Shown: positions 17,142 to 25,160 of the stretch, piece after piece
Layout: each line of letters starts with the position of its first letter
Numbering within the stretch: position 1 is the stretch's first letter
DNA from: Rhodococcus sp. SMB37
GTDB taxonomy: Bacteria; Actinomycetota; Actinomycetes; Mycobacteriales; Mycobacteriaceae
Assembly: GCF_004345605.1 (NCBI RefSeq)
Contig: NZ_SLVY01000029.1
Span: 1-34,564, forward strand
Reading direction: 5' to 3'
DNA length: 34,564 nt
The notes under the pieces: model-generated
What the model was told of the DNA's origin: nothing
The model's database searches: none
What the model saw: the letters and a program-made list of their open reading frames with translations, nothing else
Made by a program: the position numbers and the translations under genes

Positions 17142-17726
17142 GTGGCCGACAAGAACACCGAACTCCTGCTCCGCCACTGGGTGCCGCGCGCCGTCGCCGG
17201 CGAGCCGCACGCCGTCGGCGCCGTGGTGAGCTGTGTACGCCCGCACGTCCTGCAGTTCTGCACCGCCCGCATGGATGAGCAGACCCGGGCACACACACCC
17301 GCCGAAGACGTCGCGCAGGAGACCTGCCTGGCCCTGGTCCGTGCACTCCCCCGATACGACGATCGGGGCGGGTCGGTGTTGCGGTTCGCCTTCGCCATCG
17401 CAGCAAACAAGGTCGTCGACGCCCGGCGCAAAGCACCGCGCCCGGTTGCGCCGGTCCACGAGGTACACGAACCCTCACCCGACGAGGATGTACTCGACAG
17501 CGAACTCGCCGCCGCTGCACGCCGTTTCGTCGACATGCTTCCGGAGCAACAGCGCCAGATCGTGATTCTGCGAATCTTCCGCGGCTACAGCACCGAACGC
17601 TCCGCACTCATGCTCGGCACCACACCCGGTGCCGTGCGAGTGGCCCAGCACCGTGCGTTGACGCGACTACGCGCACAGCTCAGTCTGTTTGAGCACGAAG
17701 ATACTTCCCGAAATGCGGCACGGTGA
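17142..17726 (+). CDS. ECF sigma factor, SigD/ShbA-like
   Basis: Group 4 sigma factor of about 194 residues that would direct RNA polymerase to a special promoter set. Region 2 is seen in AEDVAQETCLALVRALPRYDDRG, followed by the FAFAIAANKVVDARRK helix, and region 4 is LPEQQRQIVILRIFRGYSTERSALMLGTTPGAVRVAQHRALTRLR. The start HWVPRAVAGE and the -AIAANKV- stretch resemble mycobacterial SigD and streptomycete ShbA. GTG 17142 has GAGAGGA upstream; GTG 17109 in the same frame is an alternative. No anti-sigma gene follows; instead the 3' end overlaps the convergent ATPase gene by 47 bases. Confidence 0.85.
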   Translation: MADKNTELLLRHWVPRAVAGEPHAVGAVVSCVRPHVLQFCTARMDEQTRAHTPAEDVAQETCLALVRALPRYDDRGGSVLRFAFAIAANKVVDARRKAPRPVAPVHEVHEPSPDEDVLDSELAAAARRFVDMLPEQQRQIVILRIFRGYSTERSALMLGTTPGAVRVAQHRALTRLRAQLSLFEHEDTSRNAAR

Positions 17727-18867
17727 AGCCGATGAATCCTCGTTCGGCGGAATAGATCAGGCCCTTCTTGATGAGTCCGTCGCGGGCCGGCGACAGCGAC
17801 GCCGGTTTACGTCCGAGTTCCACCGCGATCTTCGATGTGGGCACGGGACCGTCGTCGCCGGAGAGTTCGGCCATTGCGCGCATGTATTCGCGTTCGGCGG
17901 GTGTTGCCCGCTCGTAGCGGGAGCCGAAGAAGCCGACGGCAAGTTCCTCCTCCGCGTCGGGGGACCCGACTCGCACATCGTCGGGGGTGATCGGGCTGGC
18001 TGCGGCGACGTCCCACGTGGCTTTCCCGTAGGCCTGCACGAAATACGGATAACCGTCGGCCATTTCGTACAGTACGTCGAGCGCTTCGTGCGTGAATTCG
18101 ACGTCTTCGCGTTCCGCGGGGGCGATCAGTGCGTGGTCTGCCGCTTCGCGGTCGAGGCGGTCGATGCGGTGATAGGTGAACAACCGCTCGGAGTACGACT
18201 TGGACGCCGACAGTACGGCGGGCAGGTGCGGCAGTCCCGCGCCGACGACGATGAGCGGCGCAGCATCCTGACTCAATTCGTGGCACGCACCGCAGATTGC
18301 AGAGACGTCGTCGGGGTCGAGATCCTGCATTTCGTCGATGAACAGGGCGATGCCGACACCCACGTCGCGGGCGAGGCCGGCAGCGTCGACGAGCAATTCG
18401 ACGAGGTCGATCTCGATGTCGCCGGAGTCGGCACGGCCCTTGACCGCGGGGGCATCGATGCCGGGTTGCCAACGTTCGCGCATGCCCTTGTCGGCGGTGG
18501 CGCGCAGCGCGAACGACTTGAGGACGCCGAGGAAGTAGTCGACCGATTCAGGATCCGGATGGCCCGCAGCTATCTCGCGGACAGCCATGTGGAGCGCGGA
18601 CGACAGGGGGCGACGCAGACCTTGATCGGGGCGGGCTTCGATCTTGCCTGTTCCCCAGCTCTTGGCGATCGCGAGCGAACGCAGGTGGTTGAGCAGGACG
18701 GTCTTGCCGACCCCGCGGAGACCGGTGAGCACGACGCTGCGCTCGGGTCTTCCCCGCGCGATTCGTTCGAGCACCACGTCGAAGGCCGTGAGCTGTTTCT
18801 CGCGGCCGGCGAGTTCGGGCGGGCGCTGCCCTGCGCCGGGGGCGTACGGGTTGCGGACCGGGTCCAT
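17680..18867 (-). CDS. AAA ATPase with C-terminal winged helix
   Basis: A 395-residue ATPase of the ORC/Cdc6- or AAA_16-like type common in actinobacteria. N-terminal NPYAPGAGQRPPELAGRE leads into Walker A GLRGVGKT at 49-56; Walker B ALFIDEMQDL centres on Asp178-Glu179; a sensor-like IVVGAGLPHLP follows; and the C-terminal part (about 330-395) looks like a winged helix, with SKIAVELGRKPASLSPARDGLIKKGLIY. Role is unknown; NTP-driven regulation or DNA handling is an inference from the fold. The start ATG opens just after the Arg-rich intergenic end. Its 3' end lies antisense to the sigma factor 3' end. Confidence 0.8.
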   Translation of the reverse strand: MDPVRNPYAPGAGQRPPELAGREKQLTAFDVVLERIARGRPERSVVLTGLRGVGKTVLLNHLRSLAIAKSWGTGKIEARPDQGLRRPLSSALHMAVREIAAGHPDPESVDYFLGVLKSFALRATADKGMRERWQPGIDAPAVKGRADSGDIEIDLVELLVDAAGLARDVGVGIALFIDEMQDLDPDDVSAICGACHELSQDAAPLIVVGAGLPHLPAVLSASKSYSERLFTYHRIDRLDREAADHALIAPAEREDVEFTHEALDVLYEMADGYPYFVQAYGKATWDVAAASPITPDDVRVGSPDAEEELAVGFFGSRYERATPAEREYMRAMAELSGDDGPVPTSKIAVELGRKPASLSPARDGLIKKGLIYSAERGFIGFTVPHFGKYLRAQTD

Positions 18868-19018
18868 CGGTCGATGGTAACGACGACGTCAGCGGTTTCT
18901 GGGTTCCTCTAGCGCGTGTCGTAGATATACGAATGCACAAGTACCCTGATCGCGCGTTCAGCAGACAGACACACCGCGTCGACCCACTGTTCGTGCCTTT
19001 TTCGTGCGCGGATGCAAG

Positions 19019-19053
19019 TTGTCCACAGGCACACACTTCATCCACAGAAGTGT
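19019..19053 (+). promoter_or_regulatory. DnaA-box-like pair, one inside a hairpin
   Basis: TTGTCCACA at 19019-19027 equals the actinobacterial DnaA-box consensus, and TCATCCACA at 19038-19046 differs by one base from TTATCCACA. The second box is framed by a perfect 7-bp inverted repeat, ACACTTC (19033-19039) and GAAGTGT (19047-19053). It lies in the leader of the AbiEi-like gene. A chromosomal origin is not suggested; two boxes alone are weak evidence. Confidence 0.35.
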
Positions 19054-19109
19054 CGCCCGGGTACGGAAACCACCAGAAGCCGCCGAACGGGGCTGCGACG
19101 CTGCCAACC

Positions 19110-20021
19110 ATGGACGAACCGACACTGCTGATCCGCTCCGAGCTCCTGTCTTCCGGAACAACCGTCGACGAGATCCGTCAGGCACTGCGCACCGGGACGT
19201 TGCGGCGTGTCGCGCGGGGCATCTACATCGACGGCACGACAGATCCCGATCCCGTAGCCCTGCATCGCGTTCGGGTGCTGGGCCTTCGTGGGAAACTGCG
19301 TGACGGCGCCGCTGTCAGCCATGTCTCGGCTGCAGTAATGCACGGATTGGCGCTGTGGGACGTCGACCTCTCCCGTGTTCATATCAGCCGCAACCGTGCG
19401 TCGGGTGGCCGACGCCTGGACACCCTGCACGTCCACACGACTTCTCTCCCGCCTGACGAAGTCGGCCGTGTGTCCGGAGTGCCGGTGACATCCGTCGCGC
19501 GGACCGTCGTCGATCTGGCTCGAACGCTGCCGACGGATCACGCCGTGGTCGCCGGAGACTCCGCGCTGCGGATGTATCCCGACGCGCTACCGCTCCTGAC
19601 CGATGCCGTGAGCACTGCCCGCACGAGGACGGGCGTCGCGGCAGCCCGTCGAACGGTGGAGTTCCTCGACGGACGGAGCGAGAGCCCCGGCGAATCACTG
19701 AGCCGCCTCCGCATCGCCGCCGCAGGGCTACCCGCCCCGGAGTTGCAGTACGAGCTACGCACCGATTCCGGAGCATTCGTCGCTCGGACCGATCTCTACT
19801 GGAAGGACGTCGGTGTCGTCGGGGAGTTCGACGGCCGAAGCAAGTACGGGGCCGACGAACCCGGAGCGACCGCGGAGACCGTCCACAAGGAGAAGCTGAG
19901 AGAGGACGCACTCCGCGCGCTGGGCCTCGAGGTCGTGTGTTGGACGTGGCAGGAACTGTTTCACTTCGACACTGTCCGAGCTCGCCTCTCCGCCGGGGCG
20001 GGGAGGGCACGTCGCCGATGA
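19110..20021 (+). CDS. AbiEi-like/DUF559-type protein
   Basis: A 303-residue protein of the group annotated as type IV toxin-antitoxin AbiEi antitoxin-domain proteins. The N-terminus holds a winged-helix-like segment (about 12-45: TVDEIRQALRTGTLRRVARGIYI), then a middle with VSHVSAAVMHGLALWD and VTSVARTVVDLAR, typical of this family, and a C-terminal part with the restriction-endonuclease-like GVVGEFDGRSKYG and an EKLREDALRALGLEVVCWTW ending, as in DUF559/Vsr-like folds. The partner toxin AbiEii is not next to it, so an antitoxin role is doubtful; such orphans are frequent in actinobacteria. The ATG at 19110 gives the family start; upstream frame to 18933 is likely leader. Confidence 0.8.
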   Translation: MDEPTLLIRSELLSSGTTVDEIRQALRTGTLRRVARGIYIDGTTDPDPVALHRVRVLGLRGKLRDGAAVSHVSAAVMHGLALWDVDLSRVHISRNRASGGRRLDTLHVHTTSLPPDEVGRVSGVPVTSVARTVVDLARTLPTDHAVVAGDSALRMYPDALPLLTDAVSTARTRTGVAAARRTVEFLDGRSESPGESLSRLRIAAAGLPAPELQYELRTDSGAFVARTDLYWKDVGVVGEFDGRSKYGADEPGATAETVHKEKLREDALRALGLEVVCWTWQELFHFDTVRARLSAGAGRARRR

Positions 20022-20083
20022 CCGCGCGGTGCGCGGACAGGTACACGACGTCGACCGACGGTATCTGCCCGCGCACCGCGCGG
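20022..20083. terminator. Long GC-rich hairpin between convergent genes
   Basis: The arms CCGCGCGGTGCGCGG (20022-20036) and CCGCGCACCGCGCGG (20069-20083) are exact reverse complements, and after one mismatch the stem continues with CAG/CTG. It begins at the base after the AbiEi-like stop and ends 18 bases before the stop of the convergent monooxygenase, as expected for a bidirectional terminator. There is no T run on either side. Confidence 0.6.
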
Positions 20084-20101
20084 CTGCGTGGCTTCCAGGC
20101 G

Positions 20102-21922
20102 TCAGCTCAGGTGGTGGACTTCCTGAAGGCCGTAGACGGGGGTCGGGATTCCCTCGTACCGCGCCTTGAGCTGGAGGGCGAGATAGAGCGAATAGTGCCG
20201 CGACTGATGCAGATTTCCGCCGTGGAACCACAGCCCGTCCTGCTGCGTGGGCTTCCACATGTTGCGCTGCTCACCCTCCCACGGACCGGGATCCTTGGTG
20301 GTGTCCGAGCCCAGACCCCAGCACTTTCCGACCTTGTCGGCGACGTCCTGACCGATCAGGTCGGCGACCCAGCCGTTCATCGAACCGTAGCCCGTCGCGT
20401 ACACGACGAGGTCCGCGTCGAGTTCGGTGCCGTCCTCGAGGATGACGGAGTTCTCGGTCAGCTCACGCACATTGCCGTGCGCGAGCTTGATGTCGCCGTT
20501 CGCGACGAGTTCGGACGCACCGACGTCGATGTAGTAGCCGGACGCGCGTCGCAGGTACTTCATGAACAGACCCGACCCATCGTCGCCCCAGTCATGGAGG
20601 AAACCGGCCTTTTCCAGGCGCTCGTAGAAGTCGGCGTCGCGTTCCGCGATCTTCTGATACACGGGGATCTGGAACTCGTGCATGATCCGGTACGGCAGCG
20701 ACGCGAAGGTCAGATCCGCCTTGTGCGTGGTCACGCCGTTGGCGAGTGCGCGCTCGGAGTAGAGGTCGCCGAGGCCGAGGTCCATGAGCGAATCGGACTT
20801 GACGATGTGGGTCGACGAGCGCTGCACCATCGTCACGTCGGCACCGACCTCCCACAGTGCACCGCAGATGTCGTGCGCGGAGTTGTTGGCTCCGATCACC
20901 ACGGCTTTCTTACCGGCGTAGGCATCCGGTCCCGGGTGTGCGCTCGAATGATGCTGATCGCCCTGGAATCGGTCCATGCCCGGGAAATTCGGCACATTGG
21001 CCTTGCCCGACATTCCCGTCGCGATCACCAGCTGCTTGGGCCGCAGCACGAGCGGCTCCCCGTCGCGCTCGACGTTGACGGTCCACTCGCCGGCCGCATC
21101 GTCGTACGAGGCCGACGTGCACAACGTCTTCGACCAGTACGGCACTTCCATGATGCGGGTGTACATCTCGAGCCAGTCGCCGATCTTGTCCTTCGGCGCG
21201 AACACCGGCCAGTTCTCCGGAAACGGCAGGTACGGAAGGTGGTCGTACCAGACGGGATCGTGCAGGCACAGCGACTTGTACCGGCCGCGCCACTGGTCGC
21301 CGGGACGGTCGTACTTGTCGAGCACAAGTGCCGGGATCCCCAGCTGACGCATCCGCGCGCCGAGAGCGATACCGCCCTGACCACCACCGACGATGACGAC
21401 GTACGGCTGCGTCTCGTAGCCGAGCTCACGTTCCTCTGCCTCGCGCTGCTCCGACCATGTGATGCGGTGGCGGTCGGCGCCGTGCTTCGTCCCACGCGGG
21501 CGGCGCTCCTTCTTCCCCTCCTCGTGGCCCTTCAACTCCTGGAGCGTGGTGAGCAGCGTCCATGCGCCCTCGTCGTTCAGACGCAGGTGCCCTTCACCGC
21601 GACCGACGGTGGTCTCGAAAGCGATCCAGGCGCTGACCACGCCGTCGTCCTCGGTCGGTGTCTCCGTGGTGCGGAAGCCGCTCGGATCGGTGTCTGCGAG
21701 GCGTTCGCGCAGCATCCCGGCGACGCCGTCGCGTCCCTCGACAGTCTTGAGGTTCCAGGTGAAGGAGACGAGATCACGCCAGAAGCTGTCGGTGGCGAAC
21801 ATGCCTGCAGCCGCCTCGATGTCACGCGCGGCAAGCGCCGCTTCGAAATCTCGCAGCCACACGTCCACCCGCTGCTGCGGGTCGGTGACGTGATCGGAGG
21901 GGTGCTCGAGAATGTCGGTCAT
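20102..21922 (-). CDS. SnoaL/NTF2-like domain fused to FMO-type flavin monooxygenase
   Basis: A 606-residue protein in two parts. Residues about 12-135 resemble a SnoaL/NTF2-like domain (VWLRDFEAALAARDIEAAAG, FWRDLVSFTWNLKT). Residues 173-606 form a flavin-dependent monooxygenase: FAD motif VIVGGGQGG at 176-184, DQWRGRY near 209-215, FQGDQHHSS at 319-327, which stands in place of the FMO fingerprint, NADPH motif VVIGANNSAHD at 341-351, and a late VVYATGYGS. It could oxygenate a ketone, amine or sulfur compound; substrate is unknown. ATG at 21922 has GGAAAGGA upstream. It is divergent from a GAF regulator, which probably controls it. Confidence 0.88.
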   Translation of the reverse strand: MTDILEHPSDHVTDPQQRVDVWLRDFEAALAARDIEAAAGMFATDSFWRDLVSFTWNLKTVEGRDGVAGMLRERLADTDPSGFRTTETPTEDDGVVSAWIAFETTVGRGEGHLRLNDEGAWTLLTTLQELKGHEEGKKERRPRGTKHGADRHRITWSEQREAEERELGYETQPYVVIVGGGQGGIALGARMRQLGIPALVLDKYDRPGDQWRGRYKSLCLHDPVWYDHLPYLPFPENWPVFAPKDKIGDWLEMYTRIMEVPYWSKTLCTSASYDDAAGEWTVNVERDGEPLVLRPKQLVIATGMSGKANVPNFPGMDRFQGDQHHSSAHPGPDAYAGKKAVVIGANNSAHDICGALWEVGADVTMVQRSSTHIVKSDSLMDLGLGDLYSERALANGVTTHKADLTFASLPYRIMHEFQIPVYQKIAERDADFYERLEKAGFLHDWGDDGSGLFMKYLRRASGYYIDVGASELVANGDIKLAHGNVRELTENSVILEDGTELDADLVVYATGYGSMNGWVADLIGQDVADKVGKCWGLGSDTTKDPGPWEGEQRNMWKPTQQDGLWFHGGNLHQSRHYSLYLALQLKARYEGIPTPVYGLQEVHHLS

Positions 21923-22077
21923 GGCCGATCCTTTCCGCTCGTTGATGTGATCCAGCACACTCTCGATGCAACGTCGCGGCAAGCGTTGCATCACGTTGCG
22001 TGTGGCGCGCGACACAACGCGGGACCTATGCTGCGGGGACCAGCAGGGACTACGGAGGGTGGTGACACGGAGCGACA
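21923..22077. promoter_or_regulatory. Divergent regulatory region with nested inverted repeats
   Basis: The 155-bp gap between the monooxygenase and the GAF regulator has two inverted repeats. The first is GATGCAACG (21965-21973) and CGTTGCATC (21984-21992), perfect, with a 10-base spacer. The second is GTGT (22000-22003), eight bases, ACAC (22012-22015), flanked by TTGC and AACGC. CGTTGC or its complement recurs four times. TATGCT near 22027 may be the -10 element of the regulator gene. Confidence 0.55.
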
Positions 22078-23355
22078 GTGAGCACCTTCAGCGCCATCAC
22101 GCCCGGCACCGATCTGTCCCGATACGCCCGCGATCTGATGCGAATGCACGACACGGTCATCGGCGGTGGTACGCCGACGATGCAACCGCGCAGCGTCGTC
22201 GCCCGGTCGTGGTCCCGAGTCCTGCGCACCGGCCTCGACCCGATGGGCAGCAACACGCGCGTTCCGTACTCGCTCGAGGAGATCGAACAGCGTCGGCGGT
22301 CGTCGCCGCTCGCCGCGATCATCGGCGACCTCGAACAGGTGATCTCGCCGGTCGCCGACGCATCACAGATGCTGCTCGTCGTGACGGACGCGGACGGCGT
22401 CATCCTGTGGCGCAGCGGTTCGGCGCGCGTGCGGTCGCGAGCCGACACGCTGGGGTTCTGCGTGGGTTCCGTCTGGACGGAAGAGAAAGTTGGCACCAAC
22501 GCGATCGGCACCGCACTGGCCGAGACCGCGCCGGTGCAGTTGTTCTCCGGCGAACATTTCGAGCAGTCGCAACACCCCTGGTACTGCACGGCCGCGCCGA
22601 TCCACGATCCGATCAGCGGTGATCTGCTGGGCATCGTCGACGTCAGCGGCCCGGCCATGACGCTGCATCCTGCGATCGGAGCGCTCGTCGACACCGCAGT
22701 GCGCCTCGCCGAATCGCAGTTGTGGCGGCAGCACGAACACCGGCTCGATCGTCTGCGCACCGAGGCCGCACCACTGCTCGCCTCGGTCAACGGCCCGGTG
22801 CTGCTGGTCGACGATCACGGATGGGTCGCGCACGCTTCCGGTGTCGCCGCGACCCGTCGCATCGGGGCTCCCCGCACAGATCGGGCCCTGACGGTCCCCG
22901 GCCTCGGGCTGTGCGTACCGGAACAATTGCCGCACGGCTGGTTGATCCGGCCGTCCGAATCCACAGCGACGATCCGCATGACGCTGCAGCTGTCGTCGTC
23001 GCCGACGGTCGAGGTAGAAGGCACCGGACGCCAGTGGCGCAGCGCTGTGACGGTTCGGCACGCCGAGATCCTGCTACTGCTGCACCTGGGTGGCCGCGTC
23101 GGGATGTCGGTGACGGAATTGAGTCACACGCTGTTCGGTGACGCCGATCATGCCGTCGCCGTACGCGCGGAGGTATCCCGGTTGCGTCGTGCGTTGGGCT
23201 CGGTCGTGGAGAGCCGGCCGTATCGATTGGCCGAATCGGTGGAGTTGTCGCTGGATCTCGGTGGCGCCGAACGCCTCAGCGAGTGCGCATTCGTGCTGCA
23301 CTGTGCGGGTTCCGGTGTCCGAGCCACGATCTCAGAGAAATATTCGACAGTCTAG
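22078..23355 (+). CDS. GAF-domain transcriptional regulator lacking the AAA+ domain
   Basis: A 425-residue regulator resembling the front part of AcoR-type activators. After an N-terminal helical part with RSWSRVLRTGLDP, a GAF sensor spans about 85-235, with LLVVTDADGVILWRSG, GSVWTEEKVGTNAIGTALAE and HPWYCTAAPIHDPISGDLLGIVDVSGP. The sigma-54-interacting AAA+ domain with GAFTGA is absent. The C-terminal part (about 320-385) has RHAEILLLLHLGGRVGMSVTELSHTLFG and VRAEVSRLRRALG, which read as a winged-helix DNA-binding domain. So it likely acts with ordinary sigma factors. Its GTG start has GGAG upstream. Divergence from the flavin monooxygenase suggests that gene is its target; the effector is unknown. 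Confidence 0.82.
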   Translation: MSTFSAITPGTDLSRYARDLMRMHDTVIGGGTPTMQPRSVVARSWSRVLRTGLDPMGSNTRVPYSLEEIEQRRRSSPLAAIIGDLEQVISPVADASQMLLVVTDADGVILWRSGSARVRSRADTLGFCVGSVWTEEKVGTNAIGTALAETAPVQLFSGEHFEQSQHPWYCTAAPIHDPISGDLLGIVDVSGPAMTLHPAIGALVDTAVRLAESQLWRQHEHRLDRLRTEAAPLLASVNGPVLLVDDHGWVAHASGVAATRRIGAPRTDRALTVPGLGLCVPEQLPHGWLIRPSESTATIRMTLQLSSSPTVEVEGTGRQWRSAVTVRHAEILLLLHLGGRVGMSVTELSHTLFGDADHAVAVRAEVSRLRRALGSVVESRPYRLAESVELSLDLGGAERLSECAFVLHCAGSGVRATISEKYSTV

Positions 23356-23622
23356 CGATTTTCCAATAGTCCAGAATATTCATGGGACGCGCACACTCGA
23401 TTCGATTCTCTACAGGTATCTATCGGTCATTCGAGAAAGCGAAATAGACCGGATACACACCTCGGCCCGCACTCGACCGGAAATGCCTAAACAGGATAAA
23501 CCGACCACTTTATGCGGAGTAGAGGTCCGGAGCGGGCTGCGCCGTACAACGTTTGTGTAACGTGACGACGGGGTCGCCCCGACGGGATCCCGAAATGTCG
23601 TCGTCCCCCGGAGGTCTACCTC
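23356..23622 (+). other. Intergenic region before the GT87-like gene
   Basis: A 267-bp gap. Its first 180 bases are clearly more AT-rich than the neighbouring genes, with stretches such as AGAATATTCATG and no coding signal. The last part carries the presumed promoter and an AGGAGG-like site (CCGGAGG near 23608) before the GTG start of the next gene. No RNA gene or repeat was recognised. Confidence 0.4.
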
Positions 23623-24861
23623 GTGCTGTTGTCCGAAGTCCGCGCAAGGCCCGTGCACTCCGCACTGATCGCCATCGGACTCCTGGTCACGGCGTACGCG
23701 GTGGCGGGATACGTCCAGGACGCGTTCACCGAATACCTCATGGACCTCGATGTCTTCCGCGACGCCGGGTACGCCTTCCTTCACCACACCCCCCTGTACA
23801 CAGAGGGTTTCTACAGCCACTCGGGCTTCCGGTTCATCTATCCACCGTTCGCCGCGTTCCTGTTCGCGCCGATGGCGTTGATCGGCAGCACGACACTGCA
23901 GGTGCTGTGGACGGCCGGTCTCATCGCCCTCGTGTGGTGGATCCTCAAGGTCGTCTACCAGCGTCTCGACATCACCCGCGCGAGCCTCGTCGCCTCCGCG
24001 TCCCTCGGTGTGGTGTTGCTGCTCGAACCGTTCCGGTCGAACTTCGCGTTCGGCCAGATCAACATCATCCTCATGGCGCTCGTCGTCGCCGACGTGCTCG
24101 GTGTGATCCCCTCGCGCTTCCGCGGCATCGGCATTGCGGTGGCCGCAGCGATCAAGGTGACGCCCGCCGCGTTCGGTCTGTTGCTCCTGCTCCGCAAGGA
24201 CATCCCGTCGGTGGCCCGGGCGTTCGGGGCGTTCTTCGCGACGGTCGCGTTCGGCTACTGGCTGCGGCCCGACTCCTCGGTGTTCTTCTGGACCGACGAA
24301 TTCTTCGCGACCGATCGCGCCGGCGACCAGGAATTCTTCCGCAACCAGGCACTCACCGGCTTGATCGCCCGGTTCGGATTCTCCGAGGGCACAAGCAAGA
24401 TCCTGTGGATCATCGGCGCCGCGATCATCGTCACCGCGACCGCGTGGGCCGCGCACCGCTTCCTCCGCGCAGGCGAAACCGTGCCCGCCCTCGCCCTGGT
24501 GGGGCTCGCGACGCTGCTCGCCGCACCGATCGCCGTCACCCACCACTGGGTGTATTCGCTGTTCCTGGTGCCGCTGCTCGTCGCCCCGCGTTACCGCCGC
24601 TGGTGGCCGGTGCTCCTGCCCGCGACGTTGATCTTCCTGTTCGGGCCCAACAAGCTGCTCACCGATGCGTCGTCGCGCGGCTGGGTGGAACAGATGGTGC
24701 TCGAGACCCTCGGGAACTCGCAGGCCATCATCGCGGTCGTCGTGTTCGTCGCCGGGGTCTTCGCAGCGCGCAGCCGTCGCGGGGAGACCGTGACCCCGAT
24801 CCCGCCGGTCACCATCCCGCCAGCGAACGCTCAGCTCCAGAAGGCCGACGCCACCAAGTAG
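23623..24861 (+). CDS. GT87-family (DUF2029) polyprenyl-phosphate mannosyltransferase-like membrane protein
   Basis: A 412-residue GT-C membrane glycosyltransferase with roughly ten hydrophobic helices. The first extracytoplasmic loop carries the acidic motif MDLDVFRDAG near 40-49, followed by IYPPFAAFLFAP and SNFAFGQINIILMALVVAD, typical of GT87 alpha-(1->2/6)-mannosyltransferases acting in lipomannan, lipoarabinomannan or PIM synthesis. A hydrophilic Pro-rich tail ends the protein. GTG start with CCGGAGG upstream. The exact linkage made cannot be told. Its last 31 bases overlap azlD on the opposite strand. Confidence 0.85.
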   Translation: MLLSEVRARPVHSALIAIGLLVTAYAVAGYVQDAFTEYLMDLDVFRDAGYAFLHHTPLYTEGFYSHSGFRFIYPPFAAFLFAPMALIGSTTLQVLWTAGLIALVWWILKVVYQRLDITRASLVASASLGVVLLLEPFRSNFAFGQINIILMALVVADVLGVIPSRFRGIGIAVAAAIKVTPAAFGLLLLLRKDIPSVARAFGAFFATVAFGYWLRPDSSVFFWTDEFFATDRAGDQEFFRNQALTGLIARFGFSEGTSKILWIIGAAIIVTATAWAAHRFLRAGETVPALALVGLATLLAAPIAVTHHWVYSLFLVPLLVAPRYRRWWPVLLPATLIFLFGPNKLLTDASSRGWVEQMVLETLGNSQAIIAVVVFVAGVFAARSRRGETVTPIPPVTIPPANAQLQKADATK

Positions 24862-25160
24862 AGGCCGGTTCCTGCCACGGTGCTCAGCGCCGCGTTGCGC
24901 CGCCACAGGTGCATCGCGATCGTGCCGCACAACCCGATCGTCGCGGGGAGCCACGTCGTCGCGCCCACCTCCCGGAGCGTGTACATGACGAGGATGATCA
25001 TGACGCCGACCGGCATCGTCCGGCCCAGGAAGTCGACGACGGCCGAGTGCTTCAGGGCGGACAGTGCCACGAATGGAGCGGCGCGCAGCGAGACCGTCAC
25101 AACGAACATCACCAGCAGCGCGCCGAGCACATATCCGGCGCCGGGTACCGATTCAGGCAC
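24831..25160 (-). CDS. azlD: AzlD-family branched-chain amino acid exporter subunit
   Basis: A small hydrophobic protein of 109 residues with about four helices. Family-like parts are SLRAAPFVALSAL (Arg-Ala-x-Pro is the AzlD hallmark), LGRTMPVGVMIILVMYTL and a terminal LYLVASAFW. AzlD works with AzlC as a two-subunit exporter of branched-chain amino acids or analogues. The GTG start at 25160 overlaps the azlC end by eight bases; the frame is open to 25205 inside azlC. Translational coupling is likely. Confidence 0.87.
   Translation of the reverse strand: MPESVPGAGYVLGALLVMFVVTVSLRAAPFVALSALKHSAVVDFLGRTMPVGVMIILVMYTLREVGATTWLPATIGLCGTIAMHLWRRNAALSTVAGTGLYLVASAFWS

Noticed and set aside
19937..22081. 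A 714-codon plus-strand open frame
   Set aside because: It is antisense to the flavin monooxygenase, which has clear FAD and NADPH motifs.
23410..24954. A 514-codon minus-strand open frame
   Set aside because: Antisense to the GT87-like gene, with Arg/Glu/His-rich shadow composition.
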